From NCBI RefSeq assembly GCF_020921035.1, contig NC_063152.1, positions 27,775,903 to 27,839,902 on the forward strand: a DNA stretch of 64,000 nucleotides. Reading direction: 5' to 3'. This document shows positions 43,284 through 55,727 of the stretch, one piece after another. The translations under genes and the position numbers were made by a program. The notes below the pieces were generated by a model that worked only from the letters and a program-made list of their open reading frames with translations, ran no database searches and was not told the origin of the DNA. Every line of letters starts with the position of its first letter. Within the stretch, counting starts at the first letter, position 1. The stretch is from Rhodamnia argentea (Eukaryota > Streptophyta > Magnoliopsida > Myrtales > Myrtaceae).

Positions 43284-46200
43284 TCTCCCTTTGCAAGTTG
43301 GCGGACGGTGAAATGAAACAAAGTGTCAAGAGCGAATGAACGAGGGCAAATCAACGAGGGTGATGAAGAGGGAAGCGAAGAGAAGGGCCGTGGGCAACCC
43401 CGGTGGAAGAATGCCGTGAGGACATGTGGCTGGGGGAGCGGGACCACACTGTTTTGGGGTTACATGGCATGTCGGATCAGCAGCAACCCATGTCCATGTT
43501 GGGTCTTGCTGGCACGATCGATAGATCGATATTCTTGACGTGATGTTGGTTTTTAACTTTGCTCGATTCAGAAAGACAGGGAGAGGCTCCATTAATCCAT
43601 TTGAATTAAACGGGTCATTGCATAGCATGAGAGCAAGAAGTTGCATAAAAAAGAGAAGGGCCTCTTTGTGCTTTTTTTTAGCTCATCACAGCAAAATTCT
43701 ACAAAAATTAGAGTTTAGCTGAAAGCCTATTTTCCTTCAATTGGTTTATCATAGAACTAGTGCCTTAGATTATATCCTTAGGGTTCTTTCTAGGATTTTA
43801 GGCTATCTATATGTGCAGTATATTCTTTTTTAAGAAGCTTTTGCATTGAATCGATAATGATATTGATATAGTTTATCTCTCTGCACTTCGAGCTTTGTGG
43901 CGCCTTTGTGCGTGTAGCGAGTTTTACTTGTACTGCGAATCGCGATTCGTGTTACCCGCGTTTCCGCTGCGCCGAGCGATACCAGGACAGGTTAGTCCCC
44001 GGGAACCCTAGGGTCAATACTAGTTGCTTTGGGACTGCCGTTTGAGATTGAGAGATGAAGGCCGTTTGACGGTAGCTCTGAGAGTATCTTATTCTTGACA
44101 AGTTACAGGACAACGACTGAATGAGACGACTGCTCAGTTGGAAGGGCGAACAAAATGTTCGGTTTGAAGCTCTCGGCTTGAAGACAAAACCGGATTAGGG
44201 TAACGATGTGGTGCCATTGGGGTGGGAGTCACGCCTATGCCCAACCATTCAGTGAACCTACTTTGTTATGAATAACGATTCGCTAGCTGTTACTTTCTCT
44301 TCTTTCTTTTTCTTTTTCTGTTTTTTTGGCTACGTGGGTATGTTTGATAAATTAAAGACAAATCATAGTCAAGTCACATCCATATAAAGATGGATATGAT
44401 GCGACTTATTTGTTGGCAAACCAAAGCGACAGTCAACAAATAGTAGTGGATAAAGAGATGATACAACAATGGACGGGGCTGGGACAATCCCCATCATATT
44501 CAACCAAGTTAGGGGGAAAAAATAAAAATAAAAGACCAAGCAAAGAAGAAAAACCTCCAAACCGAATTGATATTCTAATTGTTTAGCTTGACTTGTTTGT
44601 ATAGACAGAAGCGTCATCGATACATATGTTTTGAATAAGCACTGGCAAAATGATATTCATGTATCCAGGCATTCAGTACAGAAACTAGCATTCAAGCCCG
44701 ACTTTACTGTTAATCAAAAAGGAGCGTCAACAGAAAGCTAAGAAGATGTTCGAAGCAGTTGTAGTCGAAGCAAGATGCGTTTCATCTGCAGATGGGAATC
44801 ATTTGCGGCATTCGTTCTTTCCCATCCTAGAACGAAAACGAAAGGGATTAGGGGATGGCATGTTGAGAATGGAAGAAGAGGTGAGTAGATGTCGAGAAAG
44901 AAGATGGCAAATGCCAGAGCTCATTTCGACCAGTAGCCATTTGTCGCGCTGCTCGGGCCTTGGAACATCATCGGGTGGTGCAGCGTTTAACATGGAGCTT
45001 CGGATTCTTTCTGGACCTCGTCTTCTTCAATGATGGAGAGGGTTTGGTCGTGGCGGGTCATCTCCGGTCCCCCTCCCAACTCGAAATTCCCACATATCTT
45101 TCTCCCTCTTGTTTGATTATGCACAAAACCCACATATGTTTATTCCCTCACACGCCCATAGTAAAAAATTTAGTCTTATTTTTCAATATACAATTGATTA
45201 ACGTGTAAAATGCAGTATTTATTCCCAGGATGTTTAAGTGACTACTTACCTAATACTTCTTCCAACAAAAAAAAAAAATTTGCACAAAACAAATTGTTAA
45301 AGTTAAGAAGAATTTAAAAACTAGATAGTGAATGGTAAAATAACGGGATTAAGTGCACCGAAAGTCCTAAAACTTAATTATGAAGGTGCAAATGAGTTCT
45401 AAAACTTTCAAAGAGGTCAATCAAGTCCCAAAAAATTGTCATGAAAGTGCAATTGAATCCTAAAACTTTCAAAAGGTACAATCTAAATTCTAAAACTTAG
45501 CACCAAAGTACAGTCGAGTCCTGAACTTTTTAAAAAGTGCAACCAATGGAATGACTTGACTGCATGTTTCTAGGAAATATGTTCCATGTCACAATGCAAA
45601 AGTCTCACGATCTTTTGAAAGATGTACGAGGACATTATTTGTCTTTGTCATGAGATTTGACAACATTTAATTGTGGTAATGGCAGTACGTCAAGGATAGT
45701 TCTGCAGGGGCTTTATAAGGAAGGCGGATCCGTATCAGGTGCTTTCATTTCTTCCGATGTTTGGTCTACGGTAACTCAAAAAAGATTTAGCGAAATGAAG
45801 TCTGATTTTCAATTGATCACCGCTGGCATCTAACCTCGCAAATCTATTTTTATGTTCTAGTTTTCAGAGGATCTGTCTATTAAGACGGAACATAGAAAAT
45901 CAGAATAATGAGCCCAAAATAAATAGTAACATTGCCATCCGTACAAAGCAGAAACACTTTCATTTTATAAATGCAACATACAAGCGTGTTCCAAATAGGA
46001 GTACATGGTAAATGATTGACACACGAGATGCTTCATTTCCAATGGAATCCACGGTGTTTGAATATCTCCATCAAGTATTACATTAGCGGTTAATTCCCCG
46101 TGCAGGCATTAACTCGCAATTTCACAAGAACATTGCGTAATCCTCCTCAAGATCCAATTTCGAGATTTGGTCTTTAGCATGTAGAATGAGAGTGGATATT

Positions 46201-46420
46201 CATATCATGGCCTTCGCTATCTTTGGAGTTGATCGTCCAAAGAAGTGGCCTTAAGAAGAAATGAGATGGGGGAGGCGCGATGGATGCCAGCCAGAACTTT
46301 TGTAGGGAATAGGACCCCCCCACCCCCATCATCATCAGATTTGGCATCTCCCCTACCCTTCAATCACACTCCTTCATACGCTAGATGGACCTCCAATTCA
46401 CTGCTGGACACCACCCACAA
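43284..46420. other. intergenic, upstream of TAC1
   Basis: The first few hundred bases are the TAC1 leader and promoter. The open frames at 44746-45033 (95 residues) and its antisense partner match nothing I know. At 45350-45560 the phrase 'aagtcctaaaac' recurs about five times at 35-45-base spacing with 'aaagtgcaa' words, a degenerate tandem repeat. No gene is seen. Confidence 0.45.
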
Positions 46421-46807
46421 GTAAGGGCGTCAGAATTGAACCAAGAACTGAATCCAACAGGACCGAACCGAACCGAAATTTCGTACATTTTTAATTCGGT
46501 TCAGTTCTCGGTTCGGTTAATAAAAAAACCGCAATTTTTTTATAGGCTCGGTTCCGTTAACTGAAACAAACTGTTCATATATAAACTCATGTACTCATGG
46601 TTCGGTTATGCTCCCGGCTTCTCAAGCTCAAAGGCGTAAAACCCTAAAAAAAAAAGGAAAATCGAAAATCAAATCGAAATCTGAGGCGAACCGAGTTTTC
46701 TCGGTTCTATTCTGCTCATGATGAGTTTTGGTTCGGTTCAAGTATATTCCCTAATGGTTCAGTTCAATTCTGTTTTTTGAAAACGGAACTAAACCATTGA
46801 CATCCCT
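46421..46807. mobile_element. hAT-type MITE with GGTTCGGTT repeats
   Basis: An exact 8-bp direct repeat, ACCCACAA, flanks the segment at 46413-46420 and 46808-46815; 8 bp is the hAT target-site length. The left end (aagggcgtcagaattgaacc) and the inverse of the right end (agggatgtcaatggtttag) form an imperfect inverted repeat around the hAT-like AGGG(G)TGTCAAT motif. The inside is rich in CGGTTCGGTT words and their inverse. There is no coding sequence. Confidence 0.75.
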
Positions 46808-47071
46808 ACCCACAAATTTCCTTTCAAGAGTGACTATTCATCTCCTTGTATTCAAATTAATACGCCCGGGTCGAGAGACGCGTGGGCGGCTTCCCTACTT
46901 ACTCGGCATGCTTATGGAAACGTGTCAAAATGTCTAGCTCTGTTTCGCACCCGGTGAAAGGCTTTCGTTTGAGTAATCAAGATATGCATCCATGCTCTGC
47001 AAACCAAACCACCAAAGAAACATCTCGCAGAGGTCTGTCTATCTCCATGTCTACGCAACCGACTTTGAATG

Positions 47072-47434
47072 TGTTGATGCATCAAGGCTGCACGATCTAT
47101 TTTCTGTTGAGTCGGTTTGTTAGAGTCCTATTTTTTAGGGTTGTTTAGTTGCATGTTATCTATTACGTTAGTTTGTTACTGATTTATTCTATTAGTTTGT
47201 TGCGGATTTATTTTGTTAGTTTGTTGCAGATTTTTATGGATCAAGCAATTTGTTGCTTAGTGGGTAACGTGTGTTTAGTGGGCAACAAACAAAGTTTTAG
47301 TCTGTACTTAAGTATTTTTCAGTTTTCCGAATAAAGAGAAGCAGTTTTTCCTTTCCATACGTTATCTTGCTGTAAATACACAGTTTTTTTTGTCAATTCT
47401 TGTTTTTTTTTTTTTGTTCTTTGAAAAAACAACA
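47072..47434 (+). repeat. 5' LTR of the copia element
   Basis: TG...CA bounded, 363 bp, with an AATAAA signal near the end of the R region. It contains three imperfect copies of 'ttagtttgttgcggatttat'. Confidence 0.92.
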
Positions 47435-50400
47435 TTAGTATCAGAGCCAGGTTGATCTTAAGGGGTTGTAAGTGACTTGTGAGGTTGATTGAGAGGAGTG
47501 TTTGCATCCATAGAAGACGAAGGCAAGATGGAAGCAGGATCGAGTGTTTTTTCAATGGCTCCACCGGTGTTTGATGGAGAAAATTATCAAACCTGGGCGG
47601 TGAGAATGCGAGCCTATCTAGAGGGTTGTGATTTTTGGGAAGTCGTGGAACAAGATTATGAAGTTGCTCCCCTTCCCGACAATCCAACCATCAATCGGAT
47701 CAAGTTTCACAAGGAGAGGACGACAAGGAAGGCAAAGGCAAAGTCTTGTTTATATCTTTGCTGTCTCACCCGCTATTTTCAGCAGAATTATGGCTTGTGA
47801 ATCGGCGAAAGCTATCCTGGGACTTCCTCACGGTGAGTATCAAGGAGATGAGAGGATCAGAAGCATGAAGGGGCTAAATCTGATCACGTAATTCGAGAGA
47901 CTGCAGATGAAGGAGTCCGAGACAATTAAGGAGTATTCTGATAAATTGATAAGCATTGCAAATCAAGCAAGAGTTCTAGGCACTCGACCTCTCGATAATA
48001 GGCTAGGGCAGAAAATTCTTGTCTCTTTGCCCGAAAGGTTTGAGGCAACCATTGCCTCTTTGGAGAATACTAAGGATTTGTCTCGGATCAAGTTGGCAGA
48101 ATTGCTTAGTGCTCTACAAGCACAAGAGCAGAGGAGGTTAATGAGTTTGGAAGGAAGTACGGAAGGAGCTTTGTAGGCCAAAGAACAACAGAATGTAGGA
48201 GGGAAAGATAAGAAGTGGAAAGGGAAGAAATGGAATAGCAGTAGTGGTTCGGAAGCTGCTGCAAGAGGGAACAGTGCGGGTAACTCCAAGAACAATTGGG
48301 GAAGGTATTCCTCATGTCAAGACTGTGGAAAACAAAATCATCCGCACTTTAGGTGTTGGAAGAGGCCGGATGTAAAGTGTAGAAAATGTCATAAACTTGG
48401 ACACATTGAGAAGTTCTTCAAAGAGAAGGGAGATCAACAGCAAGGTGAGGCACATGCTGCAGCCCAACAAGAGGTAGATCAACTGTTTGTTGCTTCTTGT
48501 TTCTCTTCTAGTACTCCATGTGAAAGTTGGCTTGTTGATAGTGGTTGCACAAACCACATGACAAGTGCTGAAAAGTTATTTATAGACCTTGACAAGTCAT
48601 TGAAGTCAAGAGTGAGGATTGGGAATGGGGAGTACTTAGAAGTGAAAGGTAAAGGGACTGCAGCAATAGAGAGTTGTGCTGGAACTAAACTGGTTTCTGA
48701 TGTGATGTATGTGCACGAGATTGATCGAATTTGCTGAGTGTGGGACAGTTGGTAGAAAAGGGATTTAAGGTGATATTTGAAGAGGGGAAGTGTTTAATCT
48801 TTGACTCCGGTGGTCGGGAGCTGTTCAAGATAAAGATGCAACAGAAGAGTTTTTCTCTGAATCCTCTCAAGAAAGAGCAAGTGGCATTCAAGTGCCAGGC
48901 CGGTGATTCGTAGATATGGCACAAGAGGGTGGGGCACTTTCATCACAAAGGCGTCTTGTTCATGCGGAGGAATGAAATGGCAACCGGGTTACCAAGCCTG
49001 GAGGAGCAAATCACAAAGTGCAAGGCTTGTTTCTTTGGGCAAACGAGACAAGACTTCCCTTCAAGGAATCCACTTGGAGAGCTACGGAGAAGCTACAGGT
49101 GATTCATACAGATCTCTGTGGTCCACAAGTGACTCATTCACTAAATGGCAGCAGGTATTTCATTATTTTCATTGATGATTATACTAGAATGTGATGGATT
49201 TACTTCATGAAGCAAAAGTCGGAAGTTGCTGAGGTATTTCTGAAGTTTAAAAGATGGGTTGAGAACCAAAGTGGCTGCAAGATTCAGGTCATCGGATCTA
49301 ATAATGGAGCAGAATACACCTCACAGAGGTTTAACTCTTTTCGTGAAGAGGCTAGAATTGAGCATCGACTTACCGCTCCTTACTCTCCACAGCAAAATGG
49401 AGTAAGTGAGAGGAAGAATAGAACCATTATGGAGATGACTAGGTGTCTGCTGCATGAAAAGAATATGCCAAAAGAATTTTGGGCAGAAGCAGCAAACAAA
49501 GCAGTTTTTTTGTTGAATAGGTTGCCTACAAGGGTATTGGAGAAGAAAACTCCCTTTGAAGCTTGGTTTGTTGTCAAGCCAATTCTAAGAAATTTGAAGG
49601 TGTTTGGTTGTCTATGTTTTTCTCATATTCCACGAGTCAAGAGAGACAAGCTTGGGGAGAAAGCTGAACCTGGAATCTTTGTTGGCTATAGTTTAGTGTC
49701 AAAAGCCTTCAAGATCTATCAACCACAAGCGGGGAAGGTGATCACTAGCGGGGATGTTTAGTTCCTAGAAAATGAGCAATGGGACGGGACGGATGAGTCA
49801 CAAGGGAAGCACAAGGAGGTCTCACTGGAACCTGACGAGATGGTAGATGATGTTCCAGTTAGAGGTATCGGATCTCTAACCGATATATATCAGAGGTGTA
49901 GTGTGGTTGTTTTGGAACCTGCTGGTTATGAGGAAGCTAAAAGTGATCAGAAGTGGATGAATGCAATGAAGGAAGAGTTGGCCATGATAGAAAAGAACCG
50001 GACATGGGAGCTAGTGGAGAGGCCTGAAGACGGGAAGGTAATTGGAGTAAAATGGGTTTTCGGGACCAAACTCAATCCCGATGGCTCGGTGAATAAGCAT
50101 AAGGCCGGGTTCGTGGTGAAGGGATATGCACGGGTTTGGGGAGTTGATTTCTCAGAAACCTTTGCTCTTGTTGCAAGATTAGATACAATTAGAATGACTC
50201 TTGCTTTGGCAGCTCAACAAGGATGGAAGGTGTATCAGTTAGATGTGAAATCTGCTTTTTTGAATGGAGTATTGTAGGAGGAGATTTATGTTGAGTAGCT
50301 AGAAGGTTTTGTCACACCAGGCCGGGAGGAGAAAGTTTATTTGCTGAAAAAGGTTCTCTATGGCTTGAGGCACGCTCCCAGAGCATGGTATAGTAAGATA

Positions 50401-51453
50401 GATGAGCACTTGCTGGGTCTAGGTTTCAAGAAAAGTCTTAGTGAATCCACTCTATATGTCAAGAGGTTAGTATCCGACTTAGTGGTGGTGTCTCTTTATG
50501 TGGATGATATCTTGGTGACAGGAAATAATAGTGCTCGGATTATTGCATTTAAGCAAGAGATGATGAAGATGTTTGAAATGACTGATCTTGGTGAGATGTC
50601 ATATTTTTCGGGGATGGAGGTTAGGCGGAATCAGAATGAAGTTTTTATCCGTCGGAAGAAGTACTTGAAGGAGATCCTGAAGAGATTCAACATGGAGGAG
50701 TGCAAGAGTGTGAGTACTCCAATGGGTCAGAAGGAAAAGTTTCAAAAGAAGGATGGATCGAACACAGCGGATGAAAGAGTTTATAGAAGTTTGATCGGCT
50801 GTCTAATGTATCTCACTACAACTAGGCCAGACATCATGTTTCTTGTAAGTGTCTTGTCTAGATTTCTTAATTGTGCAAGTTAGTTGCGGATGGTAGCCGC
50901 AAAGAGGGTGTTGAGGTACTTGAAAGGTACTCTTTCATATGGAATTAAGTTCTACAAAATTCAAGAGTTTAAGTTGCGGGGGTATTCTGATAGTGACTAG
51001 GCGGGATCGGTGGATGATATGAGGAGCACTTCAAGTTATTGCTTTACATTTGGGTCGGCATGCTTTTCCTGGTGTTCAAAGAGCGGGATATAGTAGCACA
51101 ATCAACTGCTGAAGCCGAGTTTATTGTAGCTACTGCGATTGTGAATCAAGCATTATGGTTGAAGAAGCTAATGGATGATCTGCATTTGGAGCAAGAAGAA
51201 GGCATAGAAGTATTTGTGGACAATCAAGCTACTCTGGCCATTTCACGTAATCCAGTATTTCATGGAAAAACAAAGCATTTTAAGGTCAGGTATTTCTTCT
51301 TGAGAGAAGTGCAAAAGGCTGGAGAGGTGAACCTGGTGTACTGCAGTTCAGAAAATTAAATTGCAAATATATTCACTAAGTCGTTTCATGTTGGTCGATT
51401 CGAACTTCTCGGGGCAAAGTTAGGAGTGTGCAAAGACTTGATCCGGAGGAGAG

Positions 51454-51813
51454 TGTTGATGCATCAAGGCCGCACGATCTATTTTCTGTTGAGTCGGTTT
51501 GTTAGAGTCCTATTTTGTAGGGTTGTTTAGTCGCATGTTATCTATTCTGTTAGTTTGTTGCGGATTTATTCTATTAGTTTGTTCTAGATTTATTTTGTTA
51601 GTTTGTTGCAGATTTTTATGGATCAAGCAATCTGTTGCTTAGTGGGTAACGTGTGTTTAGTGGGCAACAAACAAAGTTTTAGTCTGTACTTAAGAATTTT
51701 TCAGTTTTCTAAATAAAGAGAAGCAGTTTTTCCTTTCCATACGTTCTCTTGCTGCAAATACACAACTTTTGCTGTCAATTCTTTTTTTTTTTTTAGTTCT
51801 TTGAAAAACAACA
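51454..51813 (+). repeat. 3' LTR of the copia element
   Basis: 360 bp, co-linear with the 5' LTR, preceded by a purine-rich tract and followed directly by the GAATG target duplication. Confidence 0.92.
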
Positions 51814-51818
51814 GAATG

Positions 51819-53117
51819 TCTAAAGCTGTTCGCTTTAGAGGCGCATGTGTTCCCGGGTGGGATTTGGGCCTTGGGGCCTTAACAAACATCCTAAGAAGTG
51901 GCCTCAACAACTGATCCCAGATTCAAGGCCTATCACTGCAGAGGCTGAGTCTGACGTCCGATTGTTTTTTTTTTGGTAAGGTCTGACGTCCGATTGTTGA
52001 TCTCCTATGGAGCGGATAACGCATCTTAGTCATGCTAATTGCCTCGGACCTCTGCTAGTTTCCCACAATGAGGTATTCGGCATCTATTACGCATCCCAAA
52101 AGGTCCTCCCCCGTAACAAAGAAAGCCATTGCATGCTAGCCTAGCCAGCTAACAACCTAACATCACCTGGCTGTTATCTTAGTTGTAGAGCGCCTTCCTT
52201 CCTTCCTTCTTATATCGGAAAGATTTAGCAGTATTTTTCTATTGACGACATAGTCGGGAGAGCACGGTACACTGGTGTACAAGAATGAGTATGTGAGGCT
52301 GGATTTGAATGAGCGGGCTCCAAATGGTGGATTCCTGCAAAAAAAGCATGACCGACAAGCCGACAACTCTCCGCGGGAAGGATAGTGTAGTATGGTAAGG
52401 ACATAATATTCTGGTTGATTTGTTGCATCCACTATCCACCTAACTCCCACCATTACATTGATCGTGATTCGATATTTTTTTAGTGGAGGAAGGTGATGAA
52501 TCTTTCTAAGAAAAACTGAGTGTTATATGTGGAAAGAGACATGAAGAGGACTGATGATGGAGGTGGCCCTCTACACGGCCCCCACCCAGCCTATGATGTT
52601 GGATACATTGACCCTTGTACAAGTCATGCTAGGATTACTACGATATCTGCATCTTCGCTGGACATTTCGTTTGCTTTTCAATGGACTTTGATTGTTTGAT
52701 GATTGCCAAAAACAACGCTCAAAGGGACGACTGCAGATGGGAAGACAGCTACACAGATACATGCAGGAACGCAATTTGTACACTTTTTAACTTGGATTCG
52801 CTGGTTCGGGGGGTTATTTTTAATACAAGATAGGATCATCATCGCATCTCCAAATCTCAGTAGAAAGGGAAAGCATCTTCGCCAACTAATTTAGTACCCC
52901 ACCCCACTTCATTAGCAAAAAGCGTAGAATAACAAGGATAAAAAATCAGACATGAAGGGACACAAAAGGTTTTCTTTAGTTGGCTCCTCCTTTTTGACTC
53001 TTGTCCCGTGTTTTTTGCCCCTTTCTCTTTTTGACCCTTTGTCTTTATGGGTTTCGGGTTCGTGCTCGAACCTGAAGAACTCCACTCGAGTATCGCCGCT
53101 CGTCCTTGATACCCAAC
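51819..53117. other. intergenic, 3' of RABA3
   Basis: Open frames are short and overlapping, and none resembles a protein. The segment close to 53117 should hold the 3' UTR of the reverse-strand Rab gene. Confidence 0.45.
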
Positions 53118-54123
53118 TCAGCAGGAGCAGGCGGACGGCTTCTTCAAGTCGCTGACATCTTCCAAAGCACACCCTGAGCCTGAAGGCATGACATGAATCT
53201 TCTTGGACGACCCCGTGTACAAGGCGGCATTGCTCGTACCATTAAGGTTGTTCCCAATCAGATCCCCACCGCCACGTTCCAGTGCTTTCCTCTTAGCAAT
53301 GACGCCGTGGATCTCCTCCAACAGCCTCAGGAAGGCGCCGTCCACGTTGTCGCCGCTGAGCGCGGAGGTCTCTGAGAAGAAGAGGCCTTGGTCTTGCGCG
53401 AAGTCCACCGCGTTCTCTATGGGGACCGCCCTCATGTCCCCGGCGAGGTCGGCCTTGTTGCCGATGAGCATGATCACGATGGAGTGGTTCGCGTGGGCAC
53501 GGAGCTCTTCCACCCACTTGGCCACATGATCGAAGCTCTGCCTCTTGGTGATGTCGTACACCAGCATGGCCCCTAGCGCTCCTCGGTAGTATGCGCTCGT
53601 CACTGCCCTGTACCTGTTCAATTCATTGCTGCAATTGATTATATCGAACCACCGACCATTAGTTGCCTTTGCGTATGCATTAAGTACCCAATGCCTGGAA
53701 ATAAATACAACGTGGGATCTGAGCCATTAATTCAGATGGATCGTACATAAGACGGGCCGTAGTCCGACGTATTTTTAACGGCTCAAATCACTCTGTCCAT
53801 AATAAGACTAGACGAGTGTAGATAAGAATTTATGGAACGAGAAGGGGACCGGACCTTTCTTGGCCGGCAGTGTCCCAGATCTGGGCCTTGATGACTTTTC
53901 CGGCAATGGAAACGGTTCGGGTCTGGAACTCGACGCCGATGGTGGACTTGGAGTCGAAGCGGAACTCGTTCTTGGCGAACCTGGAGAGCAGCTGGGTCTT
54001 CCCCACGGCGGAGTCGCCGATCACCACCACCTTGAACACATAGTCGATCCTGTCGTGGCCGTTCTCTCCGTAGCTCTCCGTGTCGATCCCACTCATTTCT
54101 TCCCCCATATTCTTTGCTTCCAC
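53118..54123 (-). CDS. RABA3: Rab11-type small GTPase, RABA3 group
   Basis: Two exons on the reverse strand, 54123-53855 and 53613-53118, joined within the WDTAGQER motif; an intron at this point is typical of RABA genes. The product is 254 residues, or 249 from the second Met, which gives MGEEMSG and matches the RABA3 start better. The motifs are GDSAVGKT (P-loop, Lys42), the effector stretch [19 protein letters not shown] (switch II), GNKAD and ETSAL. The C-terminal CSC is a CxC double-geranylgeranylation site. [20 protein letters not shown], the long variable tail and the terminal CSC fit RABA3, a single-gene clade of plant Rab11 proteins. RABA GTPases direct traffic from the trans-Golgi network to the plasma membrane and cell plate. 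All nucleotide-binding residues are present. A GA run lies about 170 bases upstream. Confidence 0.92.
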
Positions 54124-54291
54124 AAAAATGGTGCCAGCAAGAAGTGAAGTGAAGGACCAACAAGACGAGAATGTCGACTCTCCGACCTCGCTACTACTTA
54201 CCTAATCTGACACAGATACCGCTAGCTAGTGCTATAATGCTGGGTTAGGTTTGGGCATTAGTTGCCTTTGGTCACGGAGTAAAGTGGGGGC

Positions 54292-54295
<4 letters not shown>

Positions 54296-54334
<39 letters not shown>
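54296..54334. repeat. (GA)n microsatellite upstream of RABA3
   Basis: A run of about 19 GA units lies 173-211 bases before the RABA3 start codon, in the likely promoter or leader. It reads CT on the gene's strand. Confidence 0.85.
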
Positions 54335-54337
<3 letters not shown>

Positions 54338-55727
54338 CAGAGGTTGATGGGTTCAATTTCAAAGGTAAAAAAGAGAAAAAGGAAGGAGCAAAGGTTACAG
54401 GGGCATCACATGAGTTAATAAGTGACAAACTCGGCGTTGCCTCCTTTATCCTTTTCTTGTCAGTGCTTTTGGCATGGCATGGAGGACGTACCCTAACCCT
54501 GGAGGCATTATTGCTGTATTATACAGTGACTTGTGTTGGGAGCCGGCGACGACTCAGCAGTGTCTCTACTCCTTTCGCGACTCATGATCTTCTCTTCCAC
54601 ATTTAAAAAGAAAAAGAAAAAGGGAAACACTGTTGTATTGTCGATCAAAGTATGCTGGTATTACCTAAAAGCGAGTGGCAGTGAACACGGTGATTAACTC
54701 GGACAGGGAGACATCAATGATTAATACGCAGCCCCTTTTACCTGGAGGGTTGACCTAACTTCCCAGTTGGCATTGATTATCTCTTTGCAGAAGACATCTC
54801 ATGCTCCCGCGCATAATTGCCATGCATGTTATGGAGGATTCTTTAATGTTGAAGGCTTCTTTCATCTATGACGTCACTCTGGCCCTGTCGCTGGTTAATT
54901 TTGCCATGCACGGCAAGAAAAGGTTTCTGTAGCTGTGGATGAACTGAGCTGTGAAGGACCCCAGTGCGTATGAGAAATAAAAGGCTTCGCAGCTACTCAC
55001 TCGTAATACGAGGGAAGATTCAAAATTGGCAACGTTTATCTTTTTATACGTTAGCACCGACACTTGCTCACGGTACCATGATGTTCCTTGCTTGCATGGA
55101 AAAGTGTAATTATGGAGGGAGGGAAGCCCGCAAAATTTGGACAAAAGTTAGCTGTCCACAACACCCCGGACACCTTCATCAGTACAACCGAATCTCAAGG
55201 ACAGGGCCAGGTCGTTCATTTGTAAATCAAATTCAAATGTAGGGGGCGTGATACGCGAAATGAATTGTACGTCCCCCCGACACGTATGTTTGATTTCCAA
55301 TGTATGTTCCTCTCACGTTTGAGATGTTTATAAATGTCATAAAATTTGTGTTGCAACAACATGTAGTGCATATTGTAGTATATTTAGTCGATGGCATGAT
55401 ATGATATGTAAACGAAAAAGGGTACATTGTCACTTACTACTGTACAGCTTTCTTTCTTTTGGACTCGTGTCTATCATGAAAATCTTTGACGTGGAGGCAC
55501 TTCGTGAACTCTATCCATATCATCGTTTCGTTTCATCTTGTGGCTGACTGACCTAATACCGTAATTTCAGGGTTTCATTTGAAACAATCCAATTCATCGG
55601 TACAAAATGACAAAACTCAGCTTGCAATATGCACCTATCAATAAAACCCAACCACAAAATGCACCGAGGGGAGTTTATCCTCTTCGTTTGCATCCTTACC
55701 TCTCAGTTCTCCCTTCACAGCTTCCAA
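54335..55727. other. shared upstream region of RABA3 and the delta-like gene
   Basis: The two genes diverge from this stretch of about 1.4 kb, so it holds both promoters. No gene is seen. Confidence 0.45.

Larger units (their letters stand above)
47072..51813 (+). mobile_element. Ty1/copia LTR retrotransposon, both LTRs present, broken
   Basis: A 4.7-kb element bounded by two LTRs of about 360 bp that begin TGTTGATGCA and end AACAACA. A 5-bp target duplication GAATG flanks it (47067-47071 and 51814-51818). A primer-binding site of the initiator-methionine tRNA type (tagtatcagagcc) follows the 5' LTR, and a purine-rich tract precedes the 3' LTR. Parts in order: a UBN2-type gag with a CCHC zinc knuckle (about 47530-48430), protease (VDSGCTNHM, near 48535), integrase (about 49080-49660), reverse transcriptase (YQLDVKSAFLNG and SLYVDDILVTG, about 49930-50600) and RNase H (about 51000-51360). 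Integrase before reverse transcriptase defines copia, and the general look is TNT1-like. The coding region is broken by roughly ten changes, so it is a fossil. The LTRs differ at about 5% of positions by eye, suggesting insertion a few million years ago. Confidence 0.93.

Noticed and set aside
44746-45033. 95-residue open frame with an antisense partner
   Set aside because: Both strands are open over the same bases and neither translation has a recognisable domain.
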